A stretch of DNA of 64,000 nucleotides from Gorsachius magnificus (taxonomy: Eukaryota; Chordata; Aves; Pelecaniformes; Ardeidae): NCBI GenBank assembly GCA_034008185.1, contig CM067084.1, positions 12,171,385 to 12,235,384 on the forward strand. The letters run 5' to 3'. A program made the translations under genes and the position numbers. The notes below the pieces were generated by a model. It ran no database searches and was not told the DNA's origin. It worked only from the letters and a program-made list of their open reading frames with translations. Shown here piece by piece: positions 48,206 through 61,300 of this stretch; positions within the stretch are counted from its first letter, which is position 1, and each line of letters begins with the position of its first letter.

Positions 48206-51200
48206 TAGCTAGCAATTCACATGCTAAGCAAAACTTCACATTAAGCCAAGACTGAAAAATAGTACCAGGTAAGATGAAGGAACGTTTTTGATTTTCTCAG
48301 CAACTAAATTCACAGATTCTCTTCTGAACCTAAGAAAGGAGCTCCTCTTTCATAGCACTGTCACTTACCTCATAGATTACTTCTCCAAACCTTTACGTTA
48401 AGGCTATCCCTAACCACAGTTTAGGCTAAGGTGGCTTCAATAGCATTTAAAAAACAGAAATAATAGTAACTTTCTTGATTCTGACGTACCTCAGTTACAA
48501 TGGGGAAGGGGAAGCCATCTGAAGCCAATGCTGATCAGCTGTGTTCACTGTGCATCGCAGAGATGGTCTGAAAGAAGGCAATCCATGTACTCTGTGTATT
48601 AAAAGAGCATCTACAAATAAGTGTTTATTAAGTTATTTCAGCTGTAAGAGGCCTGACAACAGAAATTATGAAGTAATATTTTATATTCAAAAGGCCAACA
48701 AGCACAGGACTGATATTTACTGTAAAAATTAGTGCAAACCAAATGAATACAGGTAGAATCTTTCAAAGTACCAGTGCTTGAAATTTATTGTCAAGCTTTG
48801 GACAGAAAATAATGAAACTACAGTTCCCTTAGTATTTTCTTTCTTGCCTTCTTGAGTTTATTGACATATGACTACTATGTTAATTTGACTAAAGAACTTG
48901 TATTATTATTAATAATAGCAATTAAATATAAAGTTAAATTAATTATAATTAATTTTAACACTTATGTACACAGTGATAACTGAGGCATTGATTTCTGGTT
49001 CCTAGCTTTTAATTTTCCTTTTAAAGTAACATCTTACTTTCTGTTGGTTTTGGGGTTTTGTTTTTTCAAATTTTATTCTCAGCTGTTACAAACTTGGAGA
49101 CTATTGTCACAATAATTTATTTCATTTAAAATAATAAAACAATAATAAATGGGTGGCTTATGCTTGTATACATCATATGATGTTTATATGCTTGGGGTTT
49201 TTACATTTCACATGTTTTTAGAGTATTAAGTAAACTTGGACCCATTCTCCCCTATTCTTTACTTGCTTGCTTTATTTCATATAATGTACATACTTTTCAT
49301 ATAATGTACAAAAGAACTGTAAAATATTTGAAAAAGGTATATCCTAAATGCAAGGAGATACACCTTTCGTGTAAGAATTTTACAAAAGCAATAATTTTCC
49401 ATCACAGGAGGAATGTGTCTTGTTTCTCTTTAATGAAGAACAGTTTCTTGTATCTACTACTTCTATGCTGCTTGCTTAGAAATTTTCCTTATGGGATGAA
49501 GCATAGTAATGTTTAATTAAAGACTTAGCTACAAAACAGAAGAAATTAAAAAAAAAATCAATAATAATAAAAAAGTCTTATAGACTTGGAAGTGTTCTTA
49601 GACTGCAGCCACCTAGTGCCAAAAAGCAGGACTCATCATACAATACCTTGTTATTGTAAGGTACTATTGCTTCTTGATAGATGACAATAAATTTATGAAG
49701 GCAAAAAATACCTAACATATGTTCTGGTATATAAAATGTTGAACAGCTAACTAAGCACATGATTTCCTTGTGAGATAGAATATTCTCTTCCTTTTGCTTA
49801 TGACTAAATTAAATGCTTTGGGTCGCGTTAAATAATTCTTAAAATCGTTCAAGAAGCACTGGAGAAGGAGTTACTAGGAAAACTGCTATTAGCTGGTTAA
49901 TTATTTACCTTACCTTAAGTCTGTATAAAGGCTTTGATAGTCACTTATGCTGAATGGAAAATTTTATATTGTTTCCTACACATTTTTTCCCCAAACCAAA
50001 AATGATAACTGCTAGACTTTCTACTGCTGAAGCATTTTGTATTTTCCTGGTAGCAATGAAAGTATAAAACATTCCATGAAATGCTAGGCAATTACAATGT
50101 AGAAGAGAATTACAAATGGGGTATTCCTGATTATAGGATATGCCACCCAGATAAAAGGTGAACTGGACTCTCAGTAATTCACTATACCAGTAAAACAAGG
50201 CCTATTAAATTTTTATCCACTTTTTACAAGAGAGATACTTTTTGATAAGCGTCATTCACTATTGTAATGCAAAGGGTTTCTCATACAGCAGTGCCTTCAA
50301 AGTTAGTTGCAGCTAATGGGCTGCAAACAAGGTGTTTAAAACAAGTGCTTAGCACCACAGGAAACTAAGGGTTCTTAACACCTTACAGTAGCAGATCCAA
50401 TACTATTGCTGCTTGACTTTTAGATAACCAAATATAAGAAGTTTATTTATCCAACACAACTGGTAAGTAGTTAGAAAATGCCTGTGCACATTCAGGGAGA
50501 TGCTAGTGATCTGTTCCTGAGTCCTGACTAAAGGACATCCAGATCTGTTAGACACTCGAAGGTTGAATGGTAGAAATCGTATGCCCTTTAAAATACCTTT
50601 GGGGAAATATATTATTTCCAGACCAAGTAGGAAAAAGGGGGGTGTGGTTTTTTTGCTTTCTAAGTACTTTACCACCCGTAAAACAGCTTACCTGAACTTC
50701 AGAGTGAAATAATGAAAGAATGTAAACAGGTACACAGCTGAAGTGACCAAACATTACCTTTGAGAGTTGGAGGTTACTTCAACTTCAAAGCTCATTCAGG
50801 CTGGTCTTTCACTTCTCAGTTGCAGGGCTTGATGGAAAATGGTAGTGAAAGGAGAAAGAAGAGGACAGACACGGATAAAAAAGGCTGGTGTCCATGGCAC
50901 TTTTACAGGATGTAGAGCACTGAAGTCTGCCAGCATGCTGAATACTTCTGACTTGGACTAGAGATTCCAGTGAGATCTCGATGAACGCTTCATTGAAACG
51001 ATCATATTAAAAAACTAAAAAAAGTCTCAGATTTGACAGACTTATACTCGCAAAGGTAATAATCTATTGTTAAAATTTCTAGCCAGCCCTCTTTAGATGT
51101 ATGAATAGATGTATCAACTGTGGAAAGCTTGTAGTGTCTAGGAGAAAAAAGGGTGAGAACTGATTTCAGGTATTAAAACCAGGTACACCTGGCTCTAAAT

Positions 51201-53252
51201 CTTATCACAGCTATTTAGTACCCCCACAAGGTACTTCATTCAACTGATAGCCTATCATGCTACGATAACATAGCACAAAATATTATCAAAAAACTTTTAC
51301 AGAAAATGATTATTATATTATGATAATTGTGCTATAGTCTTGACATTTTTTCTTTCTACTTTCTACTACTGAAACATAACTGACAAAGTTTCCAGTAGAT
51401 TTAATTCATCTATTAGACTTGTGTCATTCTCTGTACTCACTACAAAATCAAAATAAAAGGCATGGTATTATGACAGAATAAGGAAAACAGAGACAAAGCT
51501 GATCTATATCACAGTTTCCATTGTAAGCAGCGTATAAATTAACACCTTTAACACCAAGAAGTTTGTATTTCTTAAACTGATTCATTAGTTTAAGCATATG
51601 TAGAATATGCATTTGCCACTTTGCTGTGTTAGTCTGGCTTATGAAAGTATAGTCTTGCTTTAAAAGAATGAATTGCTAAATTTATACAAAGTCAATAGCA
51701 CTTTAGGACATAGAGTGGTTTACATTTTTCTTTTTTTTTTTTTTTTGTTTCATTTGGAAGATTTGGTATACCTATTAGTTTTTTCTTAGTGAATGCTCCT
51801 TGTGAGATTGAACACTTCTCATATCATTAATTTTCCCTAAACACATTTTCAGTGCTTTTATGTGATGTTAATAAAAGCTGAAACACTAGTTTTCAGAAAT
51901 CATATGTCTGGCACAACCTATAAAGATGTCGATTCCAAGTGACAGTCAACACATTGCAGGATGAAACCATATGTTTATCAAAAAAAACAGAGAGGGATTT
52001 GCCACAAGAAAATCTTTGTAAGAAGTGTATGCACTTGACTAAGAGCTATTGCCCATCTTTAACTAGATTTAGTCAAGTCAGGTAGACTTAGATATTAAAT
52101 CACAGTTTTAGTATCAGCAAACCAGACACAATCTTATGACAGAACCAGTCGCCACCCATGTGTGACCTTTCAATAACAGCAAAGATGACATTTTCCAAAT
52201 ATAACTGCATTAATGTTTATGGTTCTCTTAAGATAAAGCCTAATGAGAAGCTGTGAAAGGAATGGAAAAACACATTCCAATACCTTAGATAGGAAAAATG
52301 AAAATTATTACAGTAACAACTTGCTTATTCTATAAGAAAATTATTTTTCTAACAGAAAATGGTATTTGTTGAAATTGTAGTACTTTTACTTTTCTGAGCA
52401 AAAGTACTAGGGAAAAAGAAAAAGTATTAGAAGGATAATGGCCACAACCTTAGACTTTATGTTTTAATATGTTTGTATACTGTACCTCTATTGAACTTAT
52501 TCAAGGCTCCACATGGAATTTGATCTCCATGTAGAGCAGAACAGTGAGATTCATCCTTTTCAACTTTGAGAAGTAATGCTGGTCTGAAAGTAAGATAAAA
52601 GTCTATGAATTCAAATTCAAGCTCTTTTCCAGGCTGCTAAGAGACATCACATTATATCATTATAGGTAACCCAAGAAACATTCCTCTGAGTTTAAAGAAA
52701 TGTGTAGCACAGTTTGTAAAAGAAGGTAGCAGAAGGCTAATGAATACTGGCCCCAAGCCAGTGATGTCACCAAGCCTTAATTGCTTTGTTACAGCGTCTT
52801 TCAACAGCAATGTTTTAGCGTTGTATTATATTGGCTATATATTATTTTTGGAAGCTTTCTAGCTTTTATTTCTAGAAAAAGCGTACAGGAATAGCTTCAG
52901 TATCTGATTTATATTTAACTGGTTATCAAGTAAGCCAGGCAAAAAATGCACATTTTATCTGCTTTAGTAACTGTTCCACATAAAGAATTAACAACCTACT
53001 TCATTTATTTGAACAAGAGAGGTGTACAGTATGGATTGATGTGTCCTGATTGGAAACTATGCCAGGCCCAAAGTGTTGATTTTGGTCCCGAAGTGCATCT
53101 ATACAAATTTATTCTGCTAAATTTGTGTAGTACCCACAATAAATAAATAAGGCAAAACACTGTACTCCAGCACTTCCCATTTTTAAGACTCTTTTTTGGT
53201 CGCACACAACTTTTCCAAAGTTCAACTGTTTGGATAATCCCATCCTAGTTAC
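48206..53252. other. Non-coding intronic stretch
   Basis: AT-rich DNA. The part from about 48898 to 48960 is especially AT-rich (TTATTATTA- and TTAATTA-type). A T16 run lies at 51731-51746. A perfect minus-strand donor at 50689-50694 (GTTCAG|GTAAGC) ends a short hydrophobic open frame starting with ATG (MFGHFSCVPVYILSLF). Its phase-0 end does not match the next exon at 41425-41627 and it is not included in the gene model. Confidence 0.45.
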
Positions 53253-53281
53253 CTGCATTTTCTATATAAATCCCTTTGTTT
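53253..53281 (-). CDS. Candidate 29-bp microexon of the minus-strand gene
   Basis: A very good acceptor (TTCCCTGTCTCCATCACCAG) and donor (ATGCAG|GTAACT) enclose 29 bp. In the frame that fits both neighbours, one base (A) completes ATA with the previous exon. Nine codons then read NKGIYIENA, and the last base (G) joins CT of the 41425-41627 exon to give GCT (Ala). A second frame is open (KQRDLYRKC) but does not fit. The size is small but within the vertebrate microexon range. An optional 18-bp segment at 53697-53714, phase 2 to 2, with a GTGAGT donor, could sit between this exon and 53974-54161. Confidence 0.43.
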
Positions 53282-53973
53282 CTGGTGATGGAGACAGGGA
53301 AGTTAATGTACTATAAGCCTTCACAAAAAGTGTTTTACCAATCCTTTGTCTGAAATTTGGCAGGGAGTTGTCAAAGGGGAGCTAGTGTCAACCCTGTCTC
53401 ACCCCAAATTTGACATAACAGTAAAGCTTAAAACAAATGTTCATGAGGGAGCTGGGCGAAAGTATTAGCTGGTATACTATTACGGACTTTGCTATAATTT
53501 CTTTCTCAGTTCAGTAATACCTTAAATACTTACCAATATGATATATGCCTTAGACCCAAATTAGTTTTGTTTTGTTTTGCTTTTTTTAAATGTAGTTCAA
53601 CTGTGAACTCCAAACATCACTCTCTTGATTCACGCACAGATTTAAATATCTAGAGCATCCAACTGCTGCTTGTGTTTTCAAGGAAATTAAACTCACTCTT
53701 CACCAAAGACAAGTCTGAGGTAAATATTCAAGTGTATCATTATATTGTCATTTAGAATAAGGTTTTAATCCTATCAGAAGTAAAACTTCCAAACAACTGA
53801 GTGAATTAAAATACAGCCAGTAAGCTTTTGAAATTACAGGATATCTAGCTCCTATTCATCCGTTCCTGACTGTCATTTCCTAGTAAAAGCTGTACTGAGT
53901 GATATTTGTGCAGTCTGCATGAGACCATGAAATCAAAGCTTAGTGCATCGTACATCAGGTGTGATGCCTTCAC

Positions 53974-54161
53974 ATAAATGCATTCCTTCCACTGAAGCAT
54001 ATCTTCATAGATCCTTCAACCATGGAGTAGCTTCCAGGTGGAGTGGAGGTTTCCAAGATAAGGCAATAACTTTTCTGGTTAATAATAAAGTAATGTGTAG
54101 ATGAAAGCTCATTTTTTCCTAAGCCTTCTACATATGATTCATCACTCTTTTGCAAGTGAAG
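53974..54161 (-). CDS. Candidate coding exon of the minus-strand gene
   Basis: The minus-strand frame is open from a TAG just before the acceptor GAATGATAG to the donor ATTTAT|GTGAAG: 62 codons plus two bases, phase 0 to phase 2. If the donor is not used, the frame ends two codons later at TGA. The peptide includes LQKSDESYVEGLGKNELSS, YFIINQKSYCLILETST and SMKICFSGRNAF. Its alternating hydrophobic runs look like beta-strand segments. Composition is convincingly protein-like, although the exon has no CpG. Its distances to the upstream exon at 55938-55975 (about 1.8 kb) and the microexon at 53253 (about 0.7 kb) fit a compact 5' half of the gene. The acceptor's pyrimidine tract is moderate and the exact right edge is uncertain. 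No family is recognised. Confidence 0.48.
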
Positions 54162-55937
54162 CTATCATTCTTATGACCCAAAACCAACAGTGATATTTCA
54201 TAAAAGTGCAAAGCTCATGACATTGACAATCTTTACTTTTTCTGTCCTTGAACACTGTTATTTTTTCTGCATTTGTGTTATGGCTATTTTAATTTTAAAA
54301 TAAGTGAAACTGATATTATGAAAATAAATCTTTGTTTATTTTTATAACATGTAATTATTTTATTTTTTTAAATTTTTTTAGATATTCCTTGTTGAGAAGT
54401 CAAATAAAAATTTGATGGATTTCCATAAAAAGGTCCTAAAATACCCATTTTCTAACAAAATAGGCAAAAGAGATTCCTTCACGCCTTTTTCCTCCCGTAT
54501 TTTCCTAACTTTCCTATTTTTGTCATTATAAAACTAAGTAAATTAAAACAACAAAGGAAATAATCAATTTTCTTTCTGCCATAACTTGTATGAACTCATC
54601 CTGTCAAATTTTGTAATTTATAATCCTGGTCTCAATTTCTGGTGTTTTTTTTTTTTTCCCTCTCTCTATTCCTATGTTAGAGATCCACAAGAGCGAGCAA
54701 ATATTCAACTAAAAAATTAAAAAAAAGATTCGAACTTCTGAAGTACAGCTTCATTTTGTCATCTAAATCAGAATTTTAATACTGGCAATCCAGTATGTTC
54801 TACCTACTGGACGCAGGGGTACACTTCATAGTACCTGAAAACTCATTTAGGTCTATGGAATGCCTACAGTTTTGTTTCTGCAAATATTCAGGCATGACTC
54901 TCTTTTTTCAGTGTCAGCTCAGGTTCTGTGTTGTGTTTTTCCCAGTAAAGATCAAGGAGCTAAGGATTTTTCTGTTATGTCTCCTGGGGTTCTGAGTAGC
55001 AATTCTCAGAATATAACTGATAGAGTTGATTCCTCAGAAAATGAATTAACTTTATTTTTTTTCAGTTTTAGACACTGAGGGGAAAAATGTTTTAGACACC
55101 CTCAGAGCTACAGGTTTGACATATAGGAGGATGTAAACGAACCTACAACCTCATCTTCCTTTCCAAGAAGTGCTAAGTCCTTTTAGGAAAGGGGTATGTT
55201 AACAGAACAGAGTGTTTATAGTTTTTGAAGATAAGGGCCAGCTGTGTCCACAAAAGAAAGGCTGCCTACTTTCTTGGTCAGGCTCCAGGGTATAGGGATC
55301 CATGTACTTAAAGCTCTTCAATAAAGTACTTCATTGACCTCGGTGACATCTGCTGGCTGGCTCTTGCCATGAACAATCATGCCTAGAGCATACACAATTA
55401 AAAATCATTTCCCTCAGTAGTTCTGGATGCCATCTGGAGGTAGCTACATTTCTTCCTATGTGTACGTGATTCAGGTACTTCACAGAGGGTACCTTACTCT
55501 TTAGGCCTGCAGGACAATGCCTATTATCTCCCTGAATTTGATTTTTCCTTTTGCCTGATTGATACATGTTTAAAGTTTATCATACTTACATGGGAGTTGA
55601 AACACAGGGCTTTTGATTTTTTTCTGGTTTTGCTTTCCTTGCTTTAGAACATAGTTTTCTTGAAAATTAATGCATCTCCTATTACATTTTTAGACTTAAT
55701 TACAATACTTTACACATATAGATGGATATTAAACTTAATAGAAACTTCAAAAATATATAAAAATATTGAAAAGTCAATTTGGTTGTCATTTACATGTTTA
55801 GCATTAGAAACTGAAGTACCTATTTTAAATGAAATATTGGCTTAAGCTAGGTAATACCATGTATTTTGCAACTAATATAGCCAAGGGCAAAATCTACTCT
55901 CAGATCCATGTGGCAGTCTTTATTTGAATGCGCTCAC
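54162..55937. other. Non-coding stretch, probably intron
   Basis: A 78-codon minus-strand ORF at 55331-55567 begins with a true ATG and has protein-like composition (HCPAGLKSKVPSVKYLNH), but its internal splice options do not fit the neighbouring phases and it ends at its own stop. It is not assigned. A T-run lies near 54643-54657. Confidence 0.4.
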
Positions 55938-55975
55938 CTTCTCATAAGGCTGAGTAAGCACACGAGAAGATGCTA
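55938..55975 (-). CDS. Candidate 38-bp coding exon of the minus-strand gene
   Basis: A consensus donor (GAGAAG|GTGAGC) ends this exon in phase 0. With the acceptor AAGACAATGTGCACAG, two bases (TA) complete GTA with the previous exon, followed by 12 codons: ASSRVLTQPYEK. Other acceptors in the same open frame (at 55988 or 56000) would give 17 or 21 codons in phase 0 but would not match the phase-1 end of the 56222-56462 exon. The intron to that exon is about 246 bp. The donor is among the best in the window; the acceptor is chosen partly by phase. Confidence 0.43.
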
Positions 55976-56221
55976 CTGTGCACATTGTCTTTAAGGATAT
56001 CTAGTGTTTGTCATAGTAAGGGAGTGCAAATGCATTTTTATAAAGCTCTAGTCAATTCCTAAATAATGGTAATACACCTTTGAATTGCTTTGATAAACTA
56101 TTAATGAGACCTCTCTTGACACAGGGATGAATTGGGACTAAATTATTATTTTTGCGGTGGGTCATTACATTCTGTAGGGTTCATGTGAACTAATATATAC
56201 AGGTAAGACAAATCATCTCAC

Positions 56222-56462
56222 CTGTGGCCTGAACCAGTGACTTCAAAGCTGAATCATTGATCCAGTATTCCAATTAGCTCTCTTTTGTGTAGGTGGATAA
56301 TCCTTTAACATCAGGACAAGCTTGGACTGTCTCAGCTTGATGCCCATTTTCATCACTGCCAACAGTTGCAATCAACCTACTGTTCCTGCAGCAAACAGTT
56401 CCGGAAGCTATTAGTGCTTTTACAGATCTCAACAGACAGTGTTGCTGCACATTTGCAGACAA
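56222..56462 (-). CDS. Candidate coding exon with an in-frame stop
   Basis: A consensus donor (GCCACAG|GTGAGA) ends this exon at 56222. The acceptor GCTAATCATATGTAACAG begins it at 56462 in phase 0. The 241 bp read as 62 codons (from LSANVQQHCLLRSVKALIAS, through RLIATVGSDENGHQAETVQ, to STYTKES), then TAA at 56274-56276, then 17 more codons in the same frame (LEYWINDSALKSLVQAT) and one base. The composition on both sides of the stop looks equally coding. Possibilities are a nonsense change (CAA to TAA would be one step), a decayed gene, a short intron removing the stop, or a C-terminal exon followed by a chance frame. A weak candidate upstream exon lies at 58173-58322. No domain is recognised. 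Confidence 0.45.
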
Positions 56463-58172
56463 CTGTTACATATGATTAGCGTCAAACCAATGTTTGGCTA
56501 CTAACCCAAAATATTCTGAAAAGAAAGATTTAAGGAGTGAGAGTTATAGTGCCATTGGAAAATACTTACTCCCTTTTAAAGCAAATACTGACTTTTCCAA
56601 CATAACATTTTAATTTTTATTTTACTATAAACTTAAAGTGGCTTTGGAAGGAAAAAGTTATAAATGCCACAGAGCTATTCAATATTCCTGAACACGAAGG
56701 AAAATGTAAGTAGATCTATAAAATCAAAGAATGCTAGCAACCTAAATGCTGCCAAGCTCACATTTTTACACTGATAAATGACTTCACATTTATTGTAAAA
56801 GATATTATAAAGGAAAATAAACTCCAGTATAAGTAATTTAAGAACATTATGCTATAATCTTGATGTTCTTTTAACTCTTTTTTGGATGCACTGCACAGCT
56901 TAAAGTTGACATTTTTAAAAAACCCTTTTTCATGATGTTCAAAATATTTATGTACAGCGTAGGCCCTAAAAAGCTGACCTAATAGAAAATTCCCTACTGT
57001 GTTAGCTACATTAAGCTTAATATTAACATATTACAAAGTTAAAGGAAGGCACCTGTAGGCTTTTTAGTTCCAGGGCATCATTTAAGTTTGCGTCCAAAAG
57101 CTGTACTCAGAGTCTGAACTTCATCCCTAAAATAATTTTAGAGTTTGTTATAAAATGCCAGGGTAGTAGGGCTGGATCCTTAGTATTACAGTAAGTATTA
57201 CACTTAGGGCTACATTAGAACTGTAATTAGGATGTCTTAAGCAAAGGAGAAATTGTCAGTCATAGCACACCTCATCAGGGAACAGGTTTCCACTCACCCA
57301 CAGTTATTCTGAACTGCTGTCTTATTCTGCTCCTCACCCCCCTTTTCCCTTCTGGAAGATTTCCTCTTTTGTTGCTTTACACAGAAACAAGGACTTGCAT
57401 GTCTTTTTCCATCATCTGTCTGGCTCTGTCCTCTTGCTATCTGCTTATGGAAAGAGGTGAAAAAAACCCATACACTGCTTTTCCTTCTCTGTGTACTCTG
57501 AACCAGTCTGAGCTTGCAAATAAGATGATCTTCGATTGTTTGAGGAATGGTATTACTGAGCTCAGTGACTGGTTAATGCTAGTCTTTGGTATTTTCAGTC
57601 TCTGCAAGCCACAGACACAAATCTGTCTGATTATATGAATGCTTATATCCTACCATCAGTCAGGATTTTTGCCTTAAATGTTAAATATTTGTTAGCTGAA
57701 TGTTACTTGCCTCCTCAACTGCATAATATCATTTTCATTATTTACTATGATATCAACTTTCTAGTTGTCCTAAGGAATTGCACTTAAGAAAAATAAACAT
57801 TGCTGTTATTAAACTATGGGGTTTACATCATAATAATTCAGCAAAAAAGAACTGAATTCAACTAACAGTGTGGTTGTGCCGCAAGGGAAAAACAATCTGT
57901 AGCAAGACATCAAATTGGTTTCAGGAAAATAGCTGAAGAGCCCATGCCAAAGAATGTTGCTGCTGCACTGTGTTTGCATTTCTGTGATGGGATTTACATA
58001 ACTCAACATGACACTATATTGGCGAAGACACAAATCTAGTCTTTAATCCAACAAGATGCACAGAGCTTGCTGTGTTGTGTCACCAAGATCCCCTCTGCCA
58101 GGCTTCTGTATCTTGCCCAGCCAAATACAATCTTTATGCATATTTATCCATTTAATACTTGCTGCATGTTAC
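56463..58172. other. Non-coding stretch, probably intron
   Basis: No supported feature. A minus-strand donor with perfect GTGAGT near 57298 ends an 18-codon open frame (KGGEEQNKTAVQNNC), but its phase (2 to 2) and poor acceptor do not fit. Confidence 0.45.
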
Positions 58173-58322
58173 CCACTGCCTGCATGCCCACAAAGTTACA
58201 GTATACGGACATAAAATGCTCTCCTTGCAGACAAAGTTATTTGCCATTGATACATAAGCGCCGAAATGGCAACTGCAATTCTCTTTACACAGTGAATGAA
58301 AATACGTCTTTCCTTTATTGGA
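58173..58322 (-). CDS. Weak candidate 5' exon of the minus-strand gene
   Basis: On the minus strand 50 codons are open up to a moderate donor (AGGCAGTGG|GTAACA) in phase 0, which suits the phase-0 start of the 56222-56462 exon. The frame includes an ATG followed by ANNFVCKESILCPYTV; the N-terminal part has several Cys (CKENCSCHFGAYVS). Four CpGs lie in 150 bp. The right edge given is only the limit of the open frame: no good acceptor was found, so it could be a first coding exon starting at that ATG. A 119-codon plus-strand ORF (58067-58426) overlaps it, so strand assignment is open. Confidence 0.2.
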
Positions 58323-61300
58323 TCATCATTGCCCCTTTAATCTTTCTGCTTTCTTTCCCCTCATATTTACTAGCACTTAATGAGTTTTTAGCAAGAACGC
58401 TGTTAGAATCGCAATCTGTCCATTAAGCGTACCACCAAAGATGTACTTTTGCAAAATGCTAATGAAGAATGCAATTGCAAATCTGTGCTGTAGACAGTGT
58501 TCCGGTTCCGTAGGCTGTGTAATAATTTTGAAACAAAATACTTGATACTTACTTAGACTGCTCAAGTTTTGCCTAGAACTTCACAATTACTGCTACACTC
58601 TTTCATTGATTCTTTGCCAGAACCAAAACTGCAGTCCCCCTGAGGAAAGGTAGATAATAAATTTGTTTCTAAGCTTATGAGTGCTACAAATAGCAATATC
58701 AATAATACCATTAGGCTGGTCACTGTCAGCTTACAACCAACATAGGTGCAAAATACAACTTTACTAGTCTAGTGTTTAATCCTAAAACTGTGTTTGCATT
58801 CAAGTTTTGCCATTTATAGACACAATTATCATGTCAAATGGTGGCATTATAGAGATTAATATGACTCTGAGTACAAGAAATACTTATGAACCATCCACAA
58901 AGATGACAAGCTACCTTGAGTTAAAATGTTTAAAGGCAGTTCATTCTCAGTTCTCCTATTGGAGGTTCTTTAAAAATTATCCCTTATCTTGTCTGATAAT
59001 ATCACCTCTCATCCCTCCACTCCACACATATTTTTGTGAACGTTATTGGTTGTTTTATTCTTTTAAAGACTGTTCTTTATATTACAAAAATTGACTTTCT
59101 TTACACACTGAGTCATAAATTTGAATGTTTGTTATTTTCAGTCCCACAAAATTTCCTGAACTTCCTCTTCAATCCATCAAATCCTATCATGCCTATATAG
59201 ACCATCTTCAATCTGTTTCATGTTTACAGTCCATGATCCTGCTGCTTCTGAGACAGTTCCTTTGTTTTGCTTTCCTTAGAAACCCATCTTCAATTTCTCA
59301 GGGCAAATCTCACAGTCAGAAGATCCTTTCCCACTTCATACATTCACATCTTTCTCTTTAAAGTGGAAGTTCTTTCAGCTGCTATATGCAATTCTCGGAG
59401 CTTAAGTGAATTGAAAACTGCAGAGAATACAGCGCTTGAGACTTATTCCACTTCCTCGGGAGATCTTTCCTGCCTGAGAAATTCTTTCAAGAGAGTCTTG
59501 GTTGGCAATGCCATTTGTGCATCTAGATCAGAGTGATGTCGTGATCCTAGAGCAGAGCAGAAAATACAAAACTGCACTGAAGAAAACAAAAACCAAACAG
59601 TATCCCAAAATCACGAGTATAATCCATTCTTACTGCTAGGTTGCTTGCGTTCTTGAAACTTTTCTGCACAGAGTTCCCTGTTTAGTCTATTTTGAGACAA
59701 TAGCTGGCTGTTGACCAGGCATAATAAGATCTAGGCAAAAATATTCTGCAAAGAAATGCATCATTTTCCTGTGCATTTATGGATTCAGATTCTGTTGTGA
59801 AAACCCCTTAAAAGCTTCACTCTGCTAGTGGGAAAATGTTGAGGTCATTCCCCCCCTGGATTTAAATCTCTCTGGTTAACAGGTTCATCCTCAGTAAAGA
59901 TTTGTCAGTTAAGGATACACTTTCCCATACACTCTTTTAGACTCCAAGTCTCTTGAGCATGATAAAGTCCATTGCTTCACACTTCTCATCTTTGGAACCC
60001 TTCTGACTGTTGCCTTTAGACACACCCTTTCTTTACTGTGGGGATAAAAATAGAGGAATATATTATTAGATCTTATTTCTATACTCAAATGCTTGTTAGA
60101 AAAGGCAAATGTAACTAATAGAGTGGTTGAAAACCTAGGAACATCCAAGGATCTCTACAAAACAAAAATTCAACACCCAAACTGGAACTTTCTGAAGGAA
60201 AACAGGATTACGTTGCTTCAAAATGCATGAAATGCACTACAAAGCTATGATAAAGAAAACTTAAAAAACCCCAAACTCATAAGCTCTAACTAACATCTGT
60301 GACCACACAGCATCCCAGTAACCATGCCTTCATAGTAGTTTAGTACATCTTCACTCTAAACCACCATCTGTTCTGATCTATAAAATTGCATTTGTAATAT
60401 GGGGGGAAATGGTATTTTTTAAAGTCAGAAAATAGCTGTGATAATAAAAATGCATATTTAAAATATTGTATTAGTTTATAAGCAAAATAATCCTATTAGC
60501 TGAAAAGATTGTAAAATGGATTTTGATCATTGCAGTAACTACTGGTTTAGGAGTTTCTCAGCCATGAGCTGATGACTAATCACTGACACTTCCACAAAGT
60601 GGAAGTCTAGACTTCTCTCAGACATTCACAAATGCTTATATTTACTTATATTTCAGTAGATCAAGTTTCCAAATGCATTGTTAGAAAGTTCATTTTTTGA
60701 CAAACCCATAGACAAAGTGACTTTCTTAAACATAGCATCCAAAACATAACTTCAGTCTGTAACCAGTTCTAATACCTCTACTTACTTGTATGCTTCCTGT
60801 GAAATTACTGATGAAAACAAAAAAACCTAAGAAGATAGAAGGAAATTCAACTGTCAGCAGAACATTTCTTGCTTTTTGCTGCCTGCAATTACCATCTTGG
60901 TCATATCACACTCAAAAGTGAAGTTTGTTTTTGTTTTTAGAGTTGGGATAAGAACCTATTTAATTAGTAGGAAACTGCAATAATAAAGGGACTTTGCAAG
61001 ACTTTAACATTTTGTTCTGTTTCAGTCAATGCAAGTGTGTTACAGCCTAAGTGCTGCTTTGATTGTTGGGCTTGGAGAAAGAAATTAAATTATTAGGGTT
61101 TATACACTTGTGCACTAAAATGATAAGGAAGCAAAGCGGAACTATTAACGTTTGGAATTAATTTGGAATTAGGGTTGTCATAAGGAGTGTGCTTTTAAAA
61201 ATGAAAGCTCTGGTTGATGGAAACGTTTTTCTGGCTGTGCAAACAGTTATTTCAGCCTTTGGATAGATTAGAGTACTTCCACCAGAGGAAAAAAAACCCC

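Noticed and set aside
50691..50754. Minus-strand ATG frame (MFGHFSCVPVYILSLF) ending at a perfect donor
   Set aside because: Its phase-0 end does not match the next exon, which needs phase 1, and the peptide looks like random hydrophobic translation.
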